Shown here in pieces: positions 35,874-45,980 of a stretch of 47,809 nucleotides of DNA. Every line of letters starts with the position of its first letter. Positions within the stretch are counted from its first letter, which is position 1. A model generated the notes under the pieces. The model did not search any database. It had not been told where the DNA came from and was given only the letters and a program-made list of their open reading frames with translations. Origin of the DNA: Lutibacter sp. (lineage in GTDB: Bacteria > Bacteroidota > Bacteroidia > Flavobacteriales > Flavobacteriaceae); contig NZ_WTAR01000064.1 of NCBI RefSeq assembly GCF_013139515.1, forward strand, positions 1 to 47,809, written 5' to 3'. A program made the translations under genes and the position numbers.

Positions 35874-37220
35874 ATGAAAATTATTATTGTTGGTGCAGGA
35901 GATGTTGGTTTTCATTTATCAAAACTACTTTCTTTTGAATCTCAAGACATCTATCTAATTGATATGGATGCTGAAAAGCTTGAATATGCAAGTAACCACA
36001 TTGATGTGATTACCATAAAAGGAGATGCCACTTCAGTAAAACTTTTAAAAGAGGTTAAAATTGATAAAGCTGATATTTTTTTAGCTGTAACCGAATCTCA
36101 AAACACAAACTTTACGTTAGCCGTAATTGCCAAAAAGCTTGGTGCTAAAAAAACTATTGCACGAATTTCAAATCATGAGTTTTCTAAAAATACAGATATT
36201 GATTTTGCTGAAATAGGTATTGATGTTATGATTTCTCCGGGTGAATTAGCCGCTAATGAAATTAAAATGCTATTACATCAATCTGCTTTTAATGATACTA
36301 TTGAGTTTGAAAACGGAACGCTTAATATTTTGGGAAGTACTTTAGAATACAATTCCCCATTAATAAATTTAACAGTACAAGAAGCTAAAGAACGTTTTAC
36401 TGATATTGACTTTATAACTATTGCAATTAAACCTGAAAATAGTGATGAAACTATAATTCCAAGAGGAAATACCGTTTATAGCGCCAATGATCAAATTTAT
36501 TTTTCTACTCCAAAAGAAAGCATAAAAAAATTGCATAAATTAATGGGTAAAACTCCATTTGGAGTGAAGGATGTTATGATTTTAGGCGCTAGTAAAATTG
36601 GTGTAAAAGCTGCAAGAAATTTATGTGAAGGTAATTTTAGTATTAAATTAATTGAAGCTGATAAAATTAGAGCTAAAGAAGTTGCAGAAAAGTTACCCAA
36701 TGCATTAATTATTAAAGGTGATGGTAGAAATGTTGAACTTCTAGAAGAAGAAAATATTGCCGAAATGGATGCTTTTGTTGCTGTTACTGGAAATTCTGAA
36801 ACTAATATTATGTCTTGCTTAGTCGCAAAATCAAAAGGCGTTAAAAAAACCATTGCATTGGTTGAAAATATGGATTATATTAATATCTCCCAAACCATTG
36901 GTATTGATACATTAATTAATAAAAAATTATTAGCTGCAAGTGCCATTTTTAAACATGTACGTAAAGGTGAAGTTTTAAAATTAGCCAATCTACATAATGT
37001 AGATGCTGAAGTTTTAGAATTTATGGTGAAAGAAAATTCACCAGTCACAAAAAAATTAGTTAAAGATATTAAGCTTACAAAAAAAGGTGTTTTTGCTGGT
37101 GTTATTAGAGATGGTATTGCTTTAATGACTTTTGGAGATTTTCAAATATTAGAAGGTGATAAAGCAGTTGTTTTTTGTTTACCAGAAGCAATTCATAAAG
37201 TTGAAAAATTATTTAATTAA
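35874..37220 (+). CDS. trkA: Trk system potassium uptake protein TrkA
   Basis: The cytoplasmic NAD(H)-binding regulatory subunit of the Trk potassium transporter, 448 residues with the tandem layout of the full-length family. The first RCK domain begins MKIIIVGAGDVGFHLSKLL (1-19), followed by a TrkA_C domain (about 140-220). The second Rossmann domain starts MILGASKIGVKAARNL (about 235-250), followed by the second TrkA_C domain (about 370-448). The nucleotide loops are glycine-rich GAGDVG and GASKIG. The trkH gene begins 3 nt after its stop, so the two are coexpressed. Confidence 0.95.
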   Translation: MKIIIVGAGDVGFHLSKLLSFESQDIYLIDMDAEKLEYASNHIDVITIKGDATSVKLLKEVKIDKADIFLAVTESQNTNFTLAVIAKKLGAKKTIARISNHEFSKNTDIDFAEIGIDVMISPGELAANEIKMLLHQSAFNDTIEFENGTLNILGSTLEYNSPLINLTVQEAKERFTDIDFITIAIKPENSDETIIPRGNTVYSANDQIYFSTPKESIKKLHKLMGKTPFGVKDVMILGASKIGVKAARNLCEGNFSIKLIEADKIRAKEVAEKLPNALIIKGDGRNVELLEEENIAEMDAFVAVTGNSETNIMSCLVAKSKGVKKTIALVENMDYINISQTIGIDTLINKKLLAASAIFKHVRKGEVLKLANLHNVDAEVLEFMVKENSPVTKKLVKDIKLTKKGVFAGVIRDGIALMTFGDFQILEGDKAVVFCLPEAIHKVEKLFN

Positions 37221-37223
37221 CCT

Positions 37224-38723
37224 ATGAAAGGCATCAATTTTAAAATAATTATAAGTTTCTTAGGCTTAACATCTATGCTTAATGGTGTATTTATGTTAAT
37301 TGCTTATCCTTTTAGTAATTACCATAATGAACCTGAACAATGGGGCATTTTAAAAGCAGGTATTACAACTATAATAATTGGTTTTTTATGTTGGTTTTTT
37401 AATAGAAATGCACCAAAAAGTTTACAAAAAAAAGAAGGATATCTTATTGTTACTTTAGGTTGGCTTATGCTTACTTTTACAGGTACTTTACCTTACTTAT
37501 TTACAGGTTCAATCCCTGAATTTACCAATGCTGTTTTTGAAACAATCTCAGGATATTCAACTACAGGTTCTTCAATTTTAACGGATATTGAAGCAATGCC
37601 AAAAGGAATTTTATTTTGGAGAAGTGCAACACATTGGATTGGCGGTATGGGAATTATTGTTTTAACTGTTGCAATTTTACCATTATTAGGTATTGGTGGA
37701 ATGCAGTTATTTATGGCTGAAGCTCCAGGTCCTTCAGCTGATAAAATGCATCCAAGAATTACAGAAACTGCCAAAAGACTTTGGCTTATTTATTTTTTAC
37801 TAACATTTTTAGAATTCTTCTTATTAAAAATTGCTGGAATGACTTGGTTTGATGCTATAAACCATGCAATGGCCACTATGAGTACAGGAGGATTTTCAAC
37901 AAAAAATGCAAGTATTGCTTATTGGAATGGCGCACCAATTATTCAATATATTATCACCCTATTTATGTTTATTGCAGGAGCTAACTTTGTATTAACTTAT
38001 TTTGCATTAAAAGGAAGAGTTAGAAAGGTTTTTAAAAGTGAAGAATTTAAATTTTATCTCTTCGGAATTATAAGCTTAAGCATTTTAATAACTGTTATAA
38101 TAGTAAATTATCAAGACCCTAATTTAGTAACAAACATTCATCACCCAAAACCTTGGGGTGAAGTTGAAAGCGCTTTTAGACATGCTGTATTTCAAGTAAC
38201 ATCAGTACTAACAACAACTGGTTTTGTAACTGCCGATTTCACCATGTGGAGCTCTTTTGCAACCATGCTTATGTTTTCTCTATTTTTTATTGGAGGTTCA
38301 GCAGGATCAACAAGTGGTGGTATTAAAATTGTTCGTCATATTGTAATGATTAAAAATAGTTTTTATGAATTTAAAAAATTATTACATCCAAATGCCATAA
38401 TTCCTATTCGTTATGATGGAACTGGAGTACCTAAAAATATTATTTACAATATTTTAGCATTCTTTATTTTATACATGCTCATATTTATATTGAGTTCAAT
38501 TTTATTAACTTTTTTCGGATTAGATTTTGAATCAGCCATTGGAGCAGCTGCATCATCATTAGGTAATATTGGGCCCGCTTTGGGTTCTGTTAGTCCCGTT
38601 AATAATTATGCACATTTATCTGTAGGCGCTAAGTGGTTTTGTGCTTTTTTAATGTTAATTGGTAGATTAGAGTTATTTACAGTCTTAATTTTATTAACAC
38701 CTTTCTTTTGGAAGAAGAATTAA
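37224..38723 (+). CDS. trkH: Trk-type potassium uptake membrane protein TrkH
   Basis: The potassium-translocating membrane subunit, 499 residues with four pore-loop repeats and about ten helices. Selectivity-filter-type loops are visible: ETISGYSTTGSS (about 107-118), ATMSTGGFSTKN (about 217-228), TSVLTTTGFVTADF (about 326-339) and SSLGNIGPALGS (about 440-451). GGSAGSTSGGIK (about 358-369) is the conserved intramembrane turn that gates conduction. It works with TrkA, encoded directly upstream. Its 3' end overlaps the convergent Mur-ligase gene by 4 nt. Confidence 0.95.
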   Translation: MKGINFKIIISFLGLTSMLNGVFMLIAYPFSNYHNEPEQWGILKAGITTIIIGFLCWFFNRNAPKSLQKKEGYLIVTLGWLMLTFTGTLPYLFTGSIPEFTNAVFETISGYSTTGSSILTDIEAMPKGILFWRSATHWIGGMGIIVLTVAILPLLGIGGMQLFMAEAPGPSADKMHPRITETAKRLWLIYFLLTFLEFFLLKIAGMTWFDAINHAMATMSTGGFSTKNASIAYWNGAPIIQYIITLFMFIAGANFVLTYFALKGRVRKVFKSEEFKFYLFGIISLSILITVIIVNYQDPNLVTNIHHPKPWGEVESAFRHAVFQVTSVLTTTGFVTADFTMWSSFATMLMFSLFFIGGSAGSTSGGIKIVRHIVMIKNSFYEFKKLLHPNAIIPIRYDGTGVPKNIIYNILAFFILYMLIFILSSILLTFFGLDFESAIGAAASSLGNIGPALGSVSPVNNYAHLSVGAKWFCAFLMLIGRLELFTVLILLTPFFWKKN

Positions 38724-40072
38724 ATTATTTCTTTAAACTTACTAAAATCTAACCCTCCGTAATTACCTGAACTCATTAATAATAAAGCTGTGTTTTCTAA
38801 TTTTTGATTGAATAAAAACTCTTTAAATTCAACCGGGTTTGTATACACTATTAAATCATCTCGTTCAAACGCATCTTTAATTTGACTTAATGAAATTGTT
38901 TCTAATTTTTTAATTTCAACAGCTTCAGGAGAATAAAACACTACTGCTTTATCAGCACTATTTAAAGCTCCTTTATATTCCTTTAAAAACTCTGCACTTA
39001 AACTGCTATATGTATGTAATTCTAAACAAGCTAACACTTCTCTACTATTATATTGTTTTTTAACTGCGTTAGTTGTAGCTTGAACTTTACTTGGTGAGTG
39101 TGCAAAATCTTTAAAAACAACCGTGTTTTTGTTCTCTGCTATTTTCTCTAATCTTTTACTCGCACCTTTAAAACTCGCAATTGCTTCATAAAATTCATCT
39201 TCTCCAATTCCCATATGCTGACAAATCCATTTTGCGCCAGCCATATTTTGCAAATTATGCTTCCCAAAAAATTCTAATGGCATTTCACCAAAAGTTGATT
39301 CTATAAATGTTGTTCCATCAATAATTTTATAGCTTGGTGTTTTATATGGATACTTTTTTATTGGGCTTTCAGTTTGTTCAACAACATCTTTAACCTCTTC
39401 ATCTTCTTCATTATACACCATAATTCCACCATTACTAAGTGAACTTGTAAAAATTGAAAACTGCTCTACATAGTTTTCAAATGTTGGAAAAACATTGATA
39501 TGATCCCAAGCAATACCGCTTAACAAAGCTATATTTGGCTTGTATAAATGAAATTTTGGGCGTCTATCAATTGGGCTTGATAAATATTCGTCACCTTCTA
39601 AAACAATAAATTCATTTTCTGAAGTTAAATGAACCATCGTATCAAAACCATCTAATTGAGCACCAACCATATAATCAACTTCTATTTCATGGTAATTCAA
39701 CACATGTAAAATCATTGAAGTTATGGTGGTTTTTCCATGAGAGCCACCAATTACTACACGTGTTTTATCTTTAGATTGTTCATATAAAAACTCTGGATAA
39801 GAATAAATTTTAAGTCCTAATTCTTGTGCTTTCTTCAACTCTAAATTATCTGGCTTAGCATGCATTCCTAAAATTACAGCATCTAATTTTGAAGTTATTT
39901 TTTCTTCAAACCAACCAAACTCTTTTGGTAACAATCCTTTACATTTTAGTCTAGATTTTGATGGTTCAAAAATAGTATCATCACTACCTGTAATTGTATA
40001 TCCTTTTTTATATAATGCCAATGCTAAATTATGCATTGCGCTTCCACCAATAGCAATAAAATGTATATTCAT
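38720..40072 (-). CDS. mpl: Mpl-like Mur ligase (UDP-MurNAc-peptide ligase)
   Basis: A 450-residue ATP-dependent Mur ligase. The N-terminal Rossmann-like domain starts MNIHFIAIGGSAMHNLALAL, the short form with Gly-rich loop typical of Mpl. The central ATPase P-loop is IGGSHGKTTITSM (about 108-120), with HxxNQ-like region LFGKHN (near 268) in GEMPLEFFGKHNLQNMAGA. The C-terminal domain includes KDFAHSPSKVQATTNAVK. Mpl attaches a recycled tripeptide to UDP-MurNAc during peptidoglycan recycling. A MurC-like role is possible, but the start and length fit Mpl better. Confidence 0.85.
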   Translation of the reverse strand: MNIHFIAIGGSAMHNLALALYKKGYTITGSDDTIFEPSKSRLKCKGLLPKEFGWFEEKITSKLDAVILGMHAKPDNLELKKAQELGLKIYSYPEFLYEQSKDKTRVVIGGSHGKTTITSMILHVLNYHEIEVDYMVGAQLDGFDTMVHLTSENEFIVLEGDEYLSSPIDRRPKFHLYKPNIALLSGIAWDHINVFPTFENYVEQFSIFTSSLSNGGIMVYNEEDEEVKDVVEQTESPIKKYPYKTPSYKIIDGTTFIESTFGEMPLEFFGKHNLQNMAGAKWICQHMGIGEDEFYEAIASFKGASKRLEKIAENKNTVVFKDFAHSPSKVQATTNAVKKQYNSREVLACLELHTYSSLSAEFLKEYKGALNSADKAVVFYSPEAVEIKKLETISLSQIKDAFERDDLIVYTNPVEFKEFLFNQKLENTALLLMSSGNYGGLDFSKFKEII

Positions 40073-40227
40073 GTACTTGTAATTTATCTAAATTCAAATG
40101 TAGGAAAACTCTCAAAAAGAAAGAAAAACATTTACTAATACTTTCTCAAATAGCAATTTAATAATTAGTTTATCCTTATATATTTTCAGAATTGATTAAT
40201 TTTTATTACTTTTATACAGTTAAACGA

Positions 40228-40257
40228 ACCGTTTATTATGTTTATCGTACCGTTTAT
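40228..40257 (+). promoter_or_regulatory. LytTR-type double operator upstream of the adhesin operon
   Basis: ACCGTTTAT occurs at 40228-40236 and again at 40249-40257, identical 9-mers separated by 12 bp. Each fits the published LytTR-domain half-site pattern [TA][AC][CA]GTTN[AG][TG], and the spacing matches the usual 12-13 bp. The right half-site ends 22 nt before the adhesin start codon, unusually close for an activator, so a repressor or roadblock role is possible. No clear TAnnTTTG box could be assigned nearby; TACTTTTA at 40207-40214 is a near match. Confidence 0.6.
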
Positions 40258-40279
40258 TAACCCCTTGTAAATTAGCTAA

Positions 40280-43200
40280 ATGAAAATTGATGGAAAAATA
40301 TCTCCTATTAAGAAGGTTATACTATGCTTTTTTATTTTATTTATAGTTAGCCAATTTTCTTACTCGCAATGTGATAACCCTACACCAACTGGCGACGTAA
40401 CTCAGATATTTTGTGCTTCAGAAACTAAAACTATTGGAGATTTAATAGCTTTTGGAGGAGATATAGTTTGGTATGATGCTCCAATTGGTGGTACTATTTG
40501 TAGTTTATCTAAATTACTTATTGATGAAAAAATTTATTATGCTGATGATGTTAGTGGCACAGTAAATAATTGTAGTTCTCCTAGATTAGCAGTTACAGCA
40601 ATAATATATGGAAACCCACCTACAGATACTGATCTTTTTGTTGGTAATTGTGCCAGTGCAAGTCATACAATAGCAGATTTAAATGCGACAGGAACAAATA
40701 TTGAATGGTATGATGCTCAATTTGGAGGTAATTCACTTGATCCATCATTAGTTTTAGTTGGTGGACAAAAATACTGGGTTCAGCAAACTGAGAATGGATG
40801 TATAAGTTCTCGCTTACCAACTACATTTATAATTGTAAATCCGGCAGCAGCTACAATAGAACCTGTTCAATCATTTTGCGATACACCAATTCCTTTAATA
40901 AGTAATTTACAAACAGTTGAGCCTGATGTTGTTTGGTATAATTCTGAAACTTCAGAAGATCCTTTAAATCCAAATACACCACTAATAAATGGAAACTCGT
41001 ATTGGGGAGCAAATTCTGAATTTCCTTGTGAAAGTGTTGATAGAATAGAAACCACAGTTGTAATTGATACATCTCCAAATGCTGGAAGTAATTTTGTTTT
41101 TTTAGAATGTAGCGCTAACTTAACAACCATAAATTTATTTGATTTACTTGGCGAAAATCCAAATACAACAGGAGTTTGGACTGGTCCAAGTGGGCTTGCA
41201 AACAATTATTTAGGTACTTTTGAACCTGGAATTCATTTAGAAGGAATTTACACTTATACTGTTTCAAGTATTTTAGGTATTTGTGATAGTGACACTGCAA
41301 CAGTTACAATTACTTCAACAAGTGTTGAACCGCCAACTACGACAGAAGTTAATCAGTTTTTTTGTGACATTAACAGCCCAACAATAAGCAGCCTAAATGC
41401 TACTGGAAATAATATAGCTTGGCACGCTACAGAGTTTGAAACTAATCATTTAAATAATACAGAGTTATTAATTGATGGTGAAGATTATTGGGCTACACAA
41501 ATAGATTTAGCAACTGGTTGTGAAAGTGAAACAAGATTAAAAATAACAGTTACTATTAATACAACATCGCCTCCAACAACCACTGAAGCAAATCAAACAT
41601 TTTGTGAATATGAAAATGCTACAATTGCATTTTTAAATGTAACAGGAACTAACTTAACTTGGTACGATACTGAAAATTCAATAATACCTCTAAACACAGC
41701 CGATTTATTAACAGATGGTGATTATTGGGTTACGCAAACAAATGCTTCAACAGGTTGTGAAAGTTTATCTAGATTGGTTATAAATGTAACAATAATTCCA
41801 ACACAACCACCACCAACTACAAATGAACCTCATCAAACATTTTGTGAAATAGACAACCCAACAGTTGCAGATTTAAAGGCTATAGGAAATGGAATTGATT
41901 GGCATGCAACTGAATTTTCAAATACTGATTTATTAGAAACTGAAGCTTTAATTGATGGTGAAGATTATTGGGCAACTCAATTAGACCCAATTTCTGGTTG
42001 TGAAAGTTTAACTAGATTAAAAGTAACTATTTCAATAATAAATACACCAGCACCAACAACAACTGAAATTAACCAACAATTTTGTCATATTGAAAATGCT
42101 ACAATTGCTAATTTAAATGTAACAGGAACTACTATACTTTGGTACGCTTCTGATGTTGAAATAATTCCACTCAACAATTCAGAAATTTTAATTGATGGTG
42201 AAGATTATTGGGCAACTCAAACTGATAGTTCAACAGGCTGTGAAAGTGTTAATAGGTTAAAAGTAACAGTAACAATTAATACCACACAACCTCCAATCAC
42301 TTCAGAAGAAAATCAAACATTTTGCCAAAATACAAACCCAACAATAGCAAATTTAACTGTTACAGGTACTAATATGCGCTGGTATGCAACTGAAACCTCA
42401 ACCATTTTATTAAACAATTCAGATTTATTAATTGATAGTGAAGATTATTGGGTAACACAAACCGATACTTTAACAGGCTGCGAAAGTGAAATAAGACTAA
42501 AAATTACAGTAACAATATACGAACCTCTCCCTGCTCCTACTACAAGTGAAACTCATCAAACATTTTGTAATATTGATATTCCTACTATTTCAAATTTAAA
42601 TGCAACTGGAACAAATTTACATTGGTACAATACTGAAGTTTCTACCGTACAATTAAATAATTTAGAAGTACTAATTGACGGTGAAGATTATTGGGTTTCT
42701 CAAATTGACCCAATTTCAGGTTGTGAAAGCAACTCTAGGTTAAAAATAACGGTAACAGTAAATAACACACCGCTACCAACAACTACTGAAATAATACAAA
42801 CATTTTGTATCATAGAAAATGCTACAATTTTAAATTTAAACGTTCAAGGAAATAACTTAATTTGGTACGATACAGAAAATTCTATAACACCTCTAAACAC
42901 TTCTAATTTATTAATAAATGGTGAAGATTATTGGGCAACACAAAGTGATGCTATTACAGGTTGTGAAAGTACTCTAAGGTTACAAATAACGGTTATAATT
43001 ACTGATGAACAAGCACCAACAGTAACTACAGAAAACCAAACGTTTTGTGAAATAGATGCTGCCACAGTAGCCAATTTAAACGCGTCAGGAAATGGAATAC
43101 TTTGGTATGCAAATAGTACTGAAACAATTCCTTTAAACAATTCAGAACTTTTAATTAATGGTGAAGATTATTGGGCTTCGCAAACTAATACTGTTACTGG

Positions 43201-45952
43201 TTGCGAAAGTGAAAATAGAATTATGGTTACTGTGATAATTAATACAACCACTGCACCAACAACAACTGAAATTAATCAAACTTTTTGTGAATACGAAAAC
43301 GCAACAACAGCATTTATAAATGCTACTGGAACTAACTTAATTTGGTATACTACTCAAACATCTTTAACACCAATTAACAATGCTGATATTTTAATTGATG
43401 GTGAAGACTATTGGGCAACTCAACTAGACCTAGATTCTGGTTGTGAAAGTGTTGATAGATTAATGGTAACTGTAACAATAATACCTACTCAAGATGCTCC
43501 TACTACTGATGAGCCTCTTCAAATATTTTGCGAAATTAATAATTCTACAATAGCAGATTTAGTTGCAACCGGAAATCATTTAGATTGGCATGATACAGAA
43601 ACATCTTTAATAGATTTAGATTTAAGCGAACCTCTAATTGACGGTGAAGATTATTGGGCAACTCAACTAGACCTAGATTCTGGTTGTGAAAGTGTTGACA
43701 GATTAAAAATTACAGTTACTATAATTGCAACAGAAGCACCAATTACTTTAGAAACAACACAAACTTTTTGTGAAGTAGATAATCCTACAATTACAAATTT
43801 AAATATTTCGGGAACTCAAATATTATGGTATGAATCAGAAAATGCTACAACACCTTTAGACACTTCAATATTGCTAATTAATAATGAAGATTATTGGGCT
43901 TCGCAAACCGAAGAAATTTTTGGATGTGAAAGTGTTACTAGATTAATGGTTACCGTAAAAATTAATAACGAACAACCCCCTACTATTTCAGAAGAAACAC
44001 AAACTTTTTGTGAAATTAATAATCCAACTATTGCAAACTTAAACGCAAGCGGAACTAATATTCTTTGGTATGATACAGAAAATGCTACAATTCCTTTAGG
44101 TTCTTCTGTTCAATTAATTAATGGTGAAGATTATTGGGCATCGCAAACAAATTTAGCACTTAGTTGTGAAAGTGAAAGTAGAGTTGTTGTTACTGCTTTA
44201 ATAAATACTACTGAAGCACCTACAACATTAGAAGCTAATCAAGTATTTTGTGACAACCAACTTGTAACCATTGCAAATTTAACCGTTACAGGAAATGCTA
44301 TTTTATGGTATGATACAGCAATTTCTTCAACTCCTTTAAATAATGCTGATGTATTAATTGATGGTGAAGATTATTGGGCTTCGCAAACTGATGCAATTAC
44401 AGGTTGTGAAAGTATTGATAGATTAGCTATAAGTGTTACTATTATTTCACCTCCTGAAGCACCTACTATAACAGAACCTATTCAGATTTTCTGTGAAATA
44501 GACAACCCAACCATTGCAAATTTAAGTGCACAAGGAAGTAATATACATTGGCATGATACTGAAAATTCAGTTGAAGACTATAATGCAACTGATATTCTAA
44601 TTGATGGTGAAGATTATTGGGCTGCACAAATTGACCCGAATTCAAATTGTGAGAGTGCGAATAGAATAAAAGTTACTGTTTCAATTAATTTAACTGCTCC
44701 ACCAACAACCATTTCTGATAACCAAGAATTTTGTATAAATACAAATGCAACTATTAAAGATTTAGATATTAATGGAACAAATCTTATTTGGTATGATTCA
44801 GAATCTTCAACAACACCATTAAATAATTCAGATATATTAATTAATGGTGAAGATTATTGGGCTACACAAACTAATACTGTTACTGGTTGTGAAAGCGCTA
44901 CTAGATTATTAATTAAGGCTACTATAATTAATCTTGCTACACCAACAGCAAATCAAACGGTTCAAGAGTTTTGTATTCAAAATAACCCTATAGTTGCCAA
45001 TTTAGAAGCAAATGGTGAACATATTTTATGGTTTTATACCGCAACATCTACAACTTCAATACCTACAAATACCCCATTAATTAATGGTGGTGCTTATTGG
45101 GCAGCATCTGTAGATGAAACTATTGGTTGTGAAAGTGCATCTAGACTTTTAGTAATTGTAAAAGTTAACACTATTTCACCACCATCTATAGATGAAGACC
45201 AGCAAACATTTTGCTCTTCAAACTCGCCTACAATAACAAATTTAGAAGTTACAGGAAATAATATTGTTTGGTATGCTTCAGAAACCGATTTAATACCTTT
45301 AGATAATTCTAATTTATTAGAAGATGGAAAAAAATATTGGGCATCACAATCAAACCTTTCAAAATCTTGTAATTCAACAAGAATTTCTGTTTCAGTAACT
45401 TTAACTGATGCAGGTACACCTGAAATAAATGAATTTGGAAACGAATTTTGTGTTATTGATAAACCAACAATTTCTGATTTAAACTCTAATATTACTCTTA
45501 CTAATTTAAACCATACTATTATTTGGTTTGATTCATTTCCAGATGGTTTTGAATTAAACTCAACTGAACTACTAATTGATGGTGAAACTTATACAGCAGT
45601 AGAAAAAAACAGCAATGGTTGTGTTAGTATAATACCTCTTGAAGTAACTATTACTTTAGATTCTTGTGAAGCTTATGATGTTGAAATTTATGATGGATTT
45701 TCTCCAAATGAAGATGGTGTAAACGATACTTTTAAAATAGAAAATTTAAGAGAACTATACCCAAACTTTAAAGTAGAATTTTATAATAGATGGGGGAATT
45801 TAGTTTATACAGCTAATTCTTCAAGACCAGATTGGAATGGTCGTTTTCAAGGCTCAGGTGAACTTGTTCCATCAGGAGTCTATTATTTCATAATCTATTT
45901 TAACAACGAATCCAAAAAACCAACTCAACAAAGACTATACTTAAGTAAGTAA
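40280..45952 (+). CDS. Giant repeat surface protein with gliding motility-associated (T9SS type B) C-terminal domain
   Basis: A 1890-residue T9SS-exported surface protein, likely an adhesin. The signal peptide ends FSYSQ (about 30). Divergent copies of the repeat occupy about 30-270, an Ig/PKD-like domain about 270-350, and about 17 regular repeats of 80 residues span about 356-1710. Each has an opening QTFCE..NPTIANL, a middle NLIWYDTE and LLIDGEDYWATQ, and a closing TGCESxxRL. There is nearly always one Cys near each end, which would give a disulfide per repeat. The C-terminal ~90 residues are the CHU_C/gliding-motility domain (FSPNEDGVNDTFKI, VEFYNRWGNLVY, DWNGRFQG, LVPSGVYYFIIYF). It is followed by PorP/SprF and OmpA-like genes, the standard cassette for type B cargo. 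Confidence 0.93.
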   Translation: MKIDGKISPIKKVILCFFILFIVSQFSYSQCDNPTPTGDVTQIFCASETKTIGDLIAFGGDIVWYDAPIGGTICSLSKLLIDEKIYYADDVSGTVNNCSSPRLAVTAIIYGNPPTDTDLFVGNCASASHTIADLNATGTNIEWYDAQFGGNSLDPSLVLVGGQKYWVQQTENGCISSRLPTTFIIVNPAAATIEPVQSFCDTPIPLISNLQTVEPDVVWYNSETSEDPLNPNTPLINGNSYWGANSEFPCESVDRIETTVVIDTSPNAGSNFVFLECSANLTTINLFDLLGENPNTTGVWTGPSGLANNYLGTFEPGIHLEGIYTYTVSSILGICDSDTATVTITSTSVEPPTTTEVNQFFCDINSPTISSLNATGNNIAWHATEFETNHLNNTELLIDGEDYWATQIDLATGCESETRLKITVTINTTSPPTTTEANQTFCEYENATIAFLNVTGTNLTWYDTENSIIPLNTADLLTDGDYWVTQTNASTGCESLSRLVINVTIIPTQPPPTTNEPHQTFCEIDNPTVADLKAIGNGIDWHATEFSNTDLLETEALIDGEDYWATQLDPISGCESLTRLKVTISIINTPAPTTTEINQQFCHIENATIANLNVTGTTILWYASDVEIIPLNNSEILIDGEDYWATQTDSSTGCESVNRLKVTVTINTTQPPITSEENQTFCQNTNPTIANLTVTGTNMRWYATETSTILLNNSDLLIDSEDYWVTQTDTLTGCESEIRLKITVTIYEPLPAPTTSETHQTFCNIDIPTISNLNATGTNLHWYNTEVSTVQLNNLEVLIDGEDYWVSQIDPISGCESNSRLKITVTVNNTPLPTTTEIIQTFCIIENATILNLNVQGNNLIWYDTENSITPLNTSNLLINGEDYWATQSDAITGCESTLRLQITVIITDEQAPTVTTENQTFCEIDAATVANLNASGNGILWYANSTETIPLNNSELLINGEDYWASQTNTVTGCESENRIMVTVIINTTTAPTTTEINQTFCEYENATTAFINATGTNLIWYTTQTSLTPINNADILIDGEDYWATQLDLDSGCESVDRLMVTVTIIPTQDAPTTDEPLQIFCEINNSTIADLVATGNHLDWHDTETSLIDLDLSEPLIDGEDYWATQLDLDSGCESVDRLKITVTIIATEAPITLETTQTFCEVDNPTITNLNISGTQILWYESENATTPLDTSILLINNEDYWASQTEEIFGCESVTRLMVTVKINNEQPPTISEETQTFCEINNPTIANLNASGTNILWYDTENATIPLGSSVQLINGEDYWASQTNLALSCESESRVVVTALINTTEAPTTLEANQVFCDNQLVTIANLTVTGNAILWYDTAISSTPLNNADVLIDGEDYWASQTDAITGCESIDRLAISVTIISPPEAPTITEPIQIFCEIDNPTIANLSAQGSNIHWHDTENSVEDYNATDILIDGEDYWAAQIDPNSNCESANRIKVTVSINLTAPPTTISDNQEFCINTNATIKDLDINGTNLIWYDSESSTTPLNNSDILINGEDYWATQTNTVTGCESATRLLIKATIINLATPTANQTVQEFCIQNNPIVANLEANGEHILWFYTATSTTSIPTNTPLINGGAYWAASVDETIGCESASRLLVIVKVNTISPPSIDEDQQTFCSSNSPTITNLEVTGNNIVWYASETDLIPLDNSNLLEDGKKYWASQSNLSKSCNSTRISVSVTLTDAGTPEINEFGNEFCVIDKPTISDLNSNITLTNLNHTIIWFDSFPDGFELNSTELLIDGETYTAVEKNSNGCVSIIPLEVTITLDSCEAYDVEIYDGFSPNEDGVNDTFKIENLRELYPNFKVEFYNRWGNLVYTANSSRPDWNGRFQGSGELVPSGVYYFIIYFNNESKKPTQQRLYLSK
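41570..45400 (+). repeat. Array of about 16-17 direct repeats of 240 nt within the adhesin gene
   Basis: Units recur every 240 nt or nearly so (for example the QTFC codons near 41594, 41834, 42314). Most copies are diverged at the DNA level, but 43409-43455 and 43652-43698 are identical over 47 nt, which points to local conversion between neighbours. Confidence 0.85.
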
Positions 45953-45980
45953 ATTTTATAATAAGATATTAAAAAATAAA

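Noticed and set aside
40620-41300. Minus-strand open frames inside the adhesin gene
   Set aside because: Their sequences are complementary to the coding repeat gene, show no family features and overlap it entirely.
41345-45400. Possible minisatellite or assembly artefact
   Set aside because: The units keep an open frame, are mostly diverged in DNA but conserved in protein motifs, and end in a genuine T9SS domain, so this is a real repeat protein.
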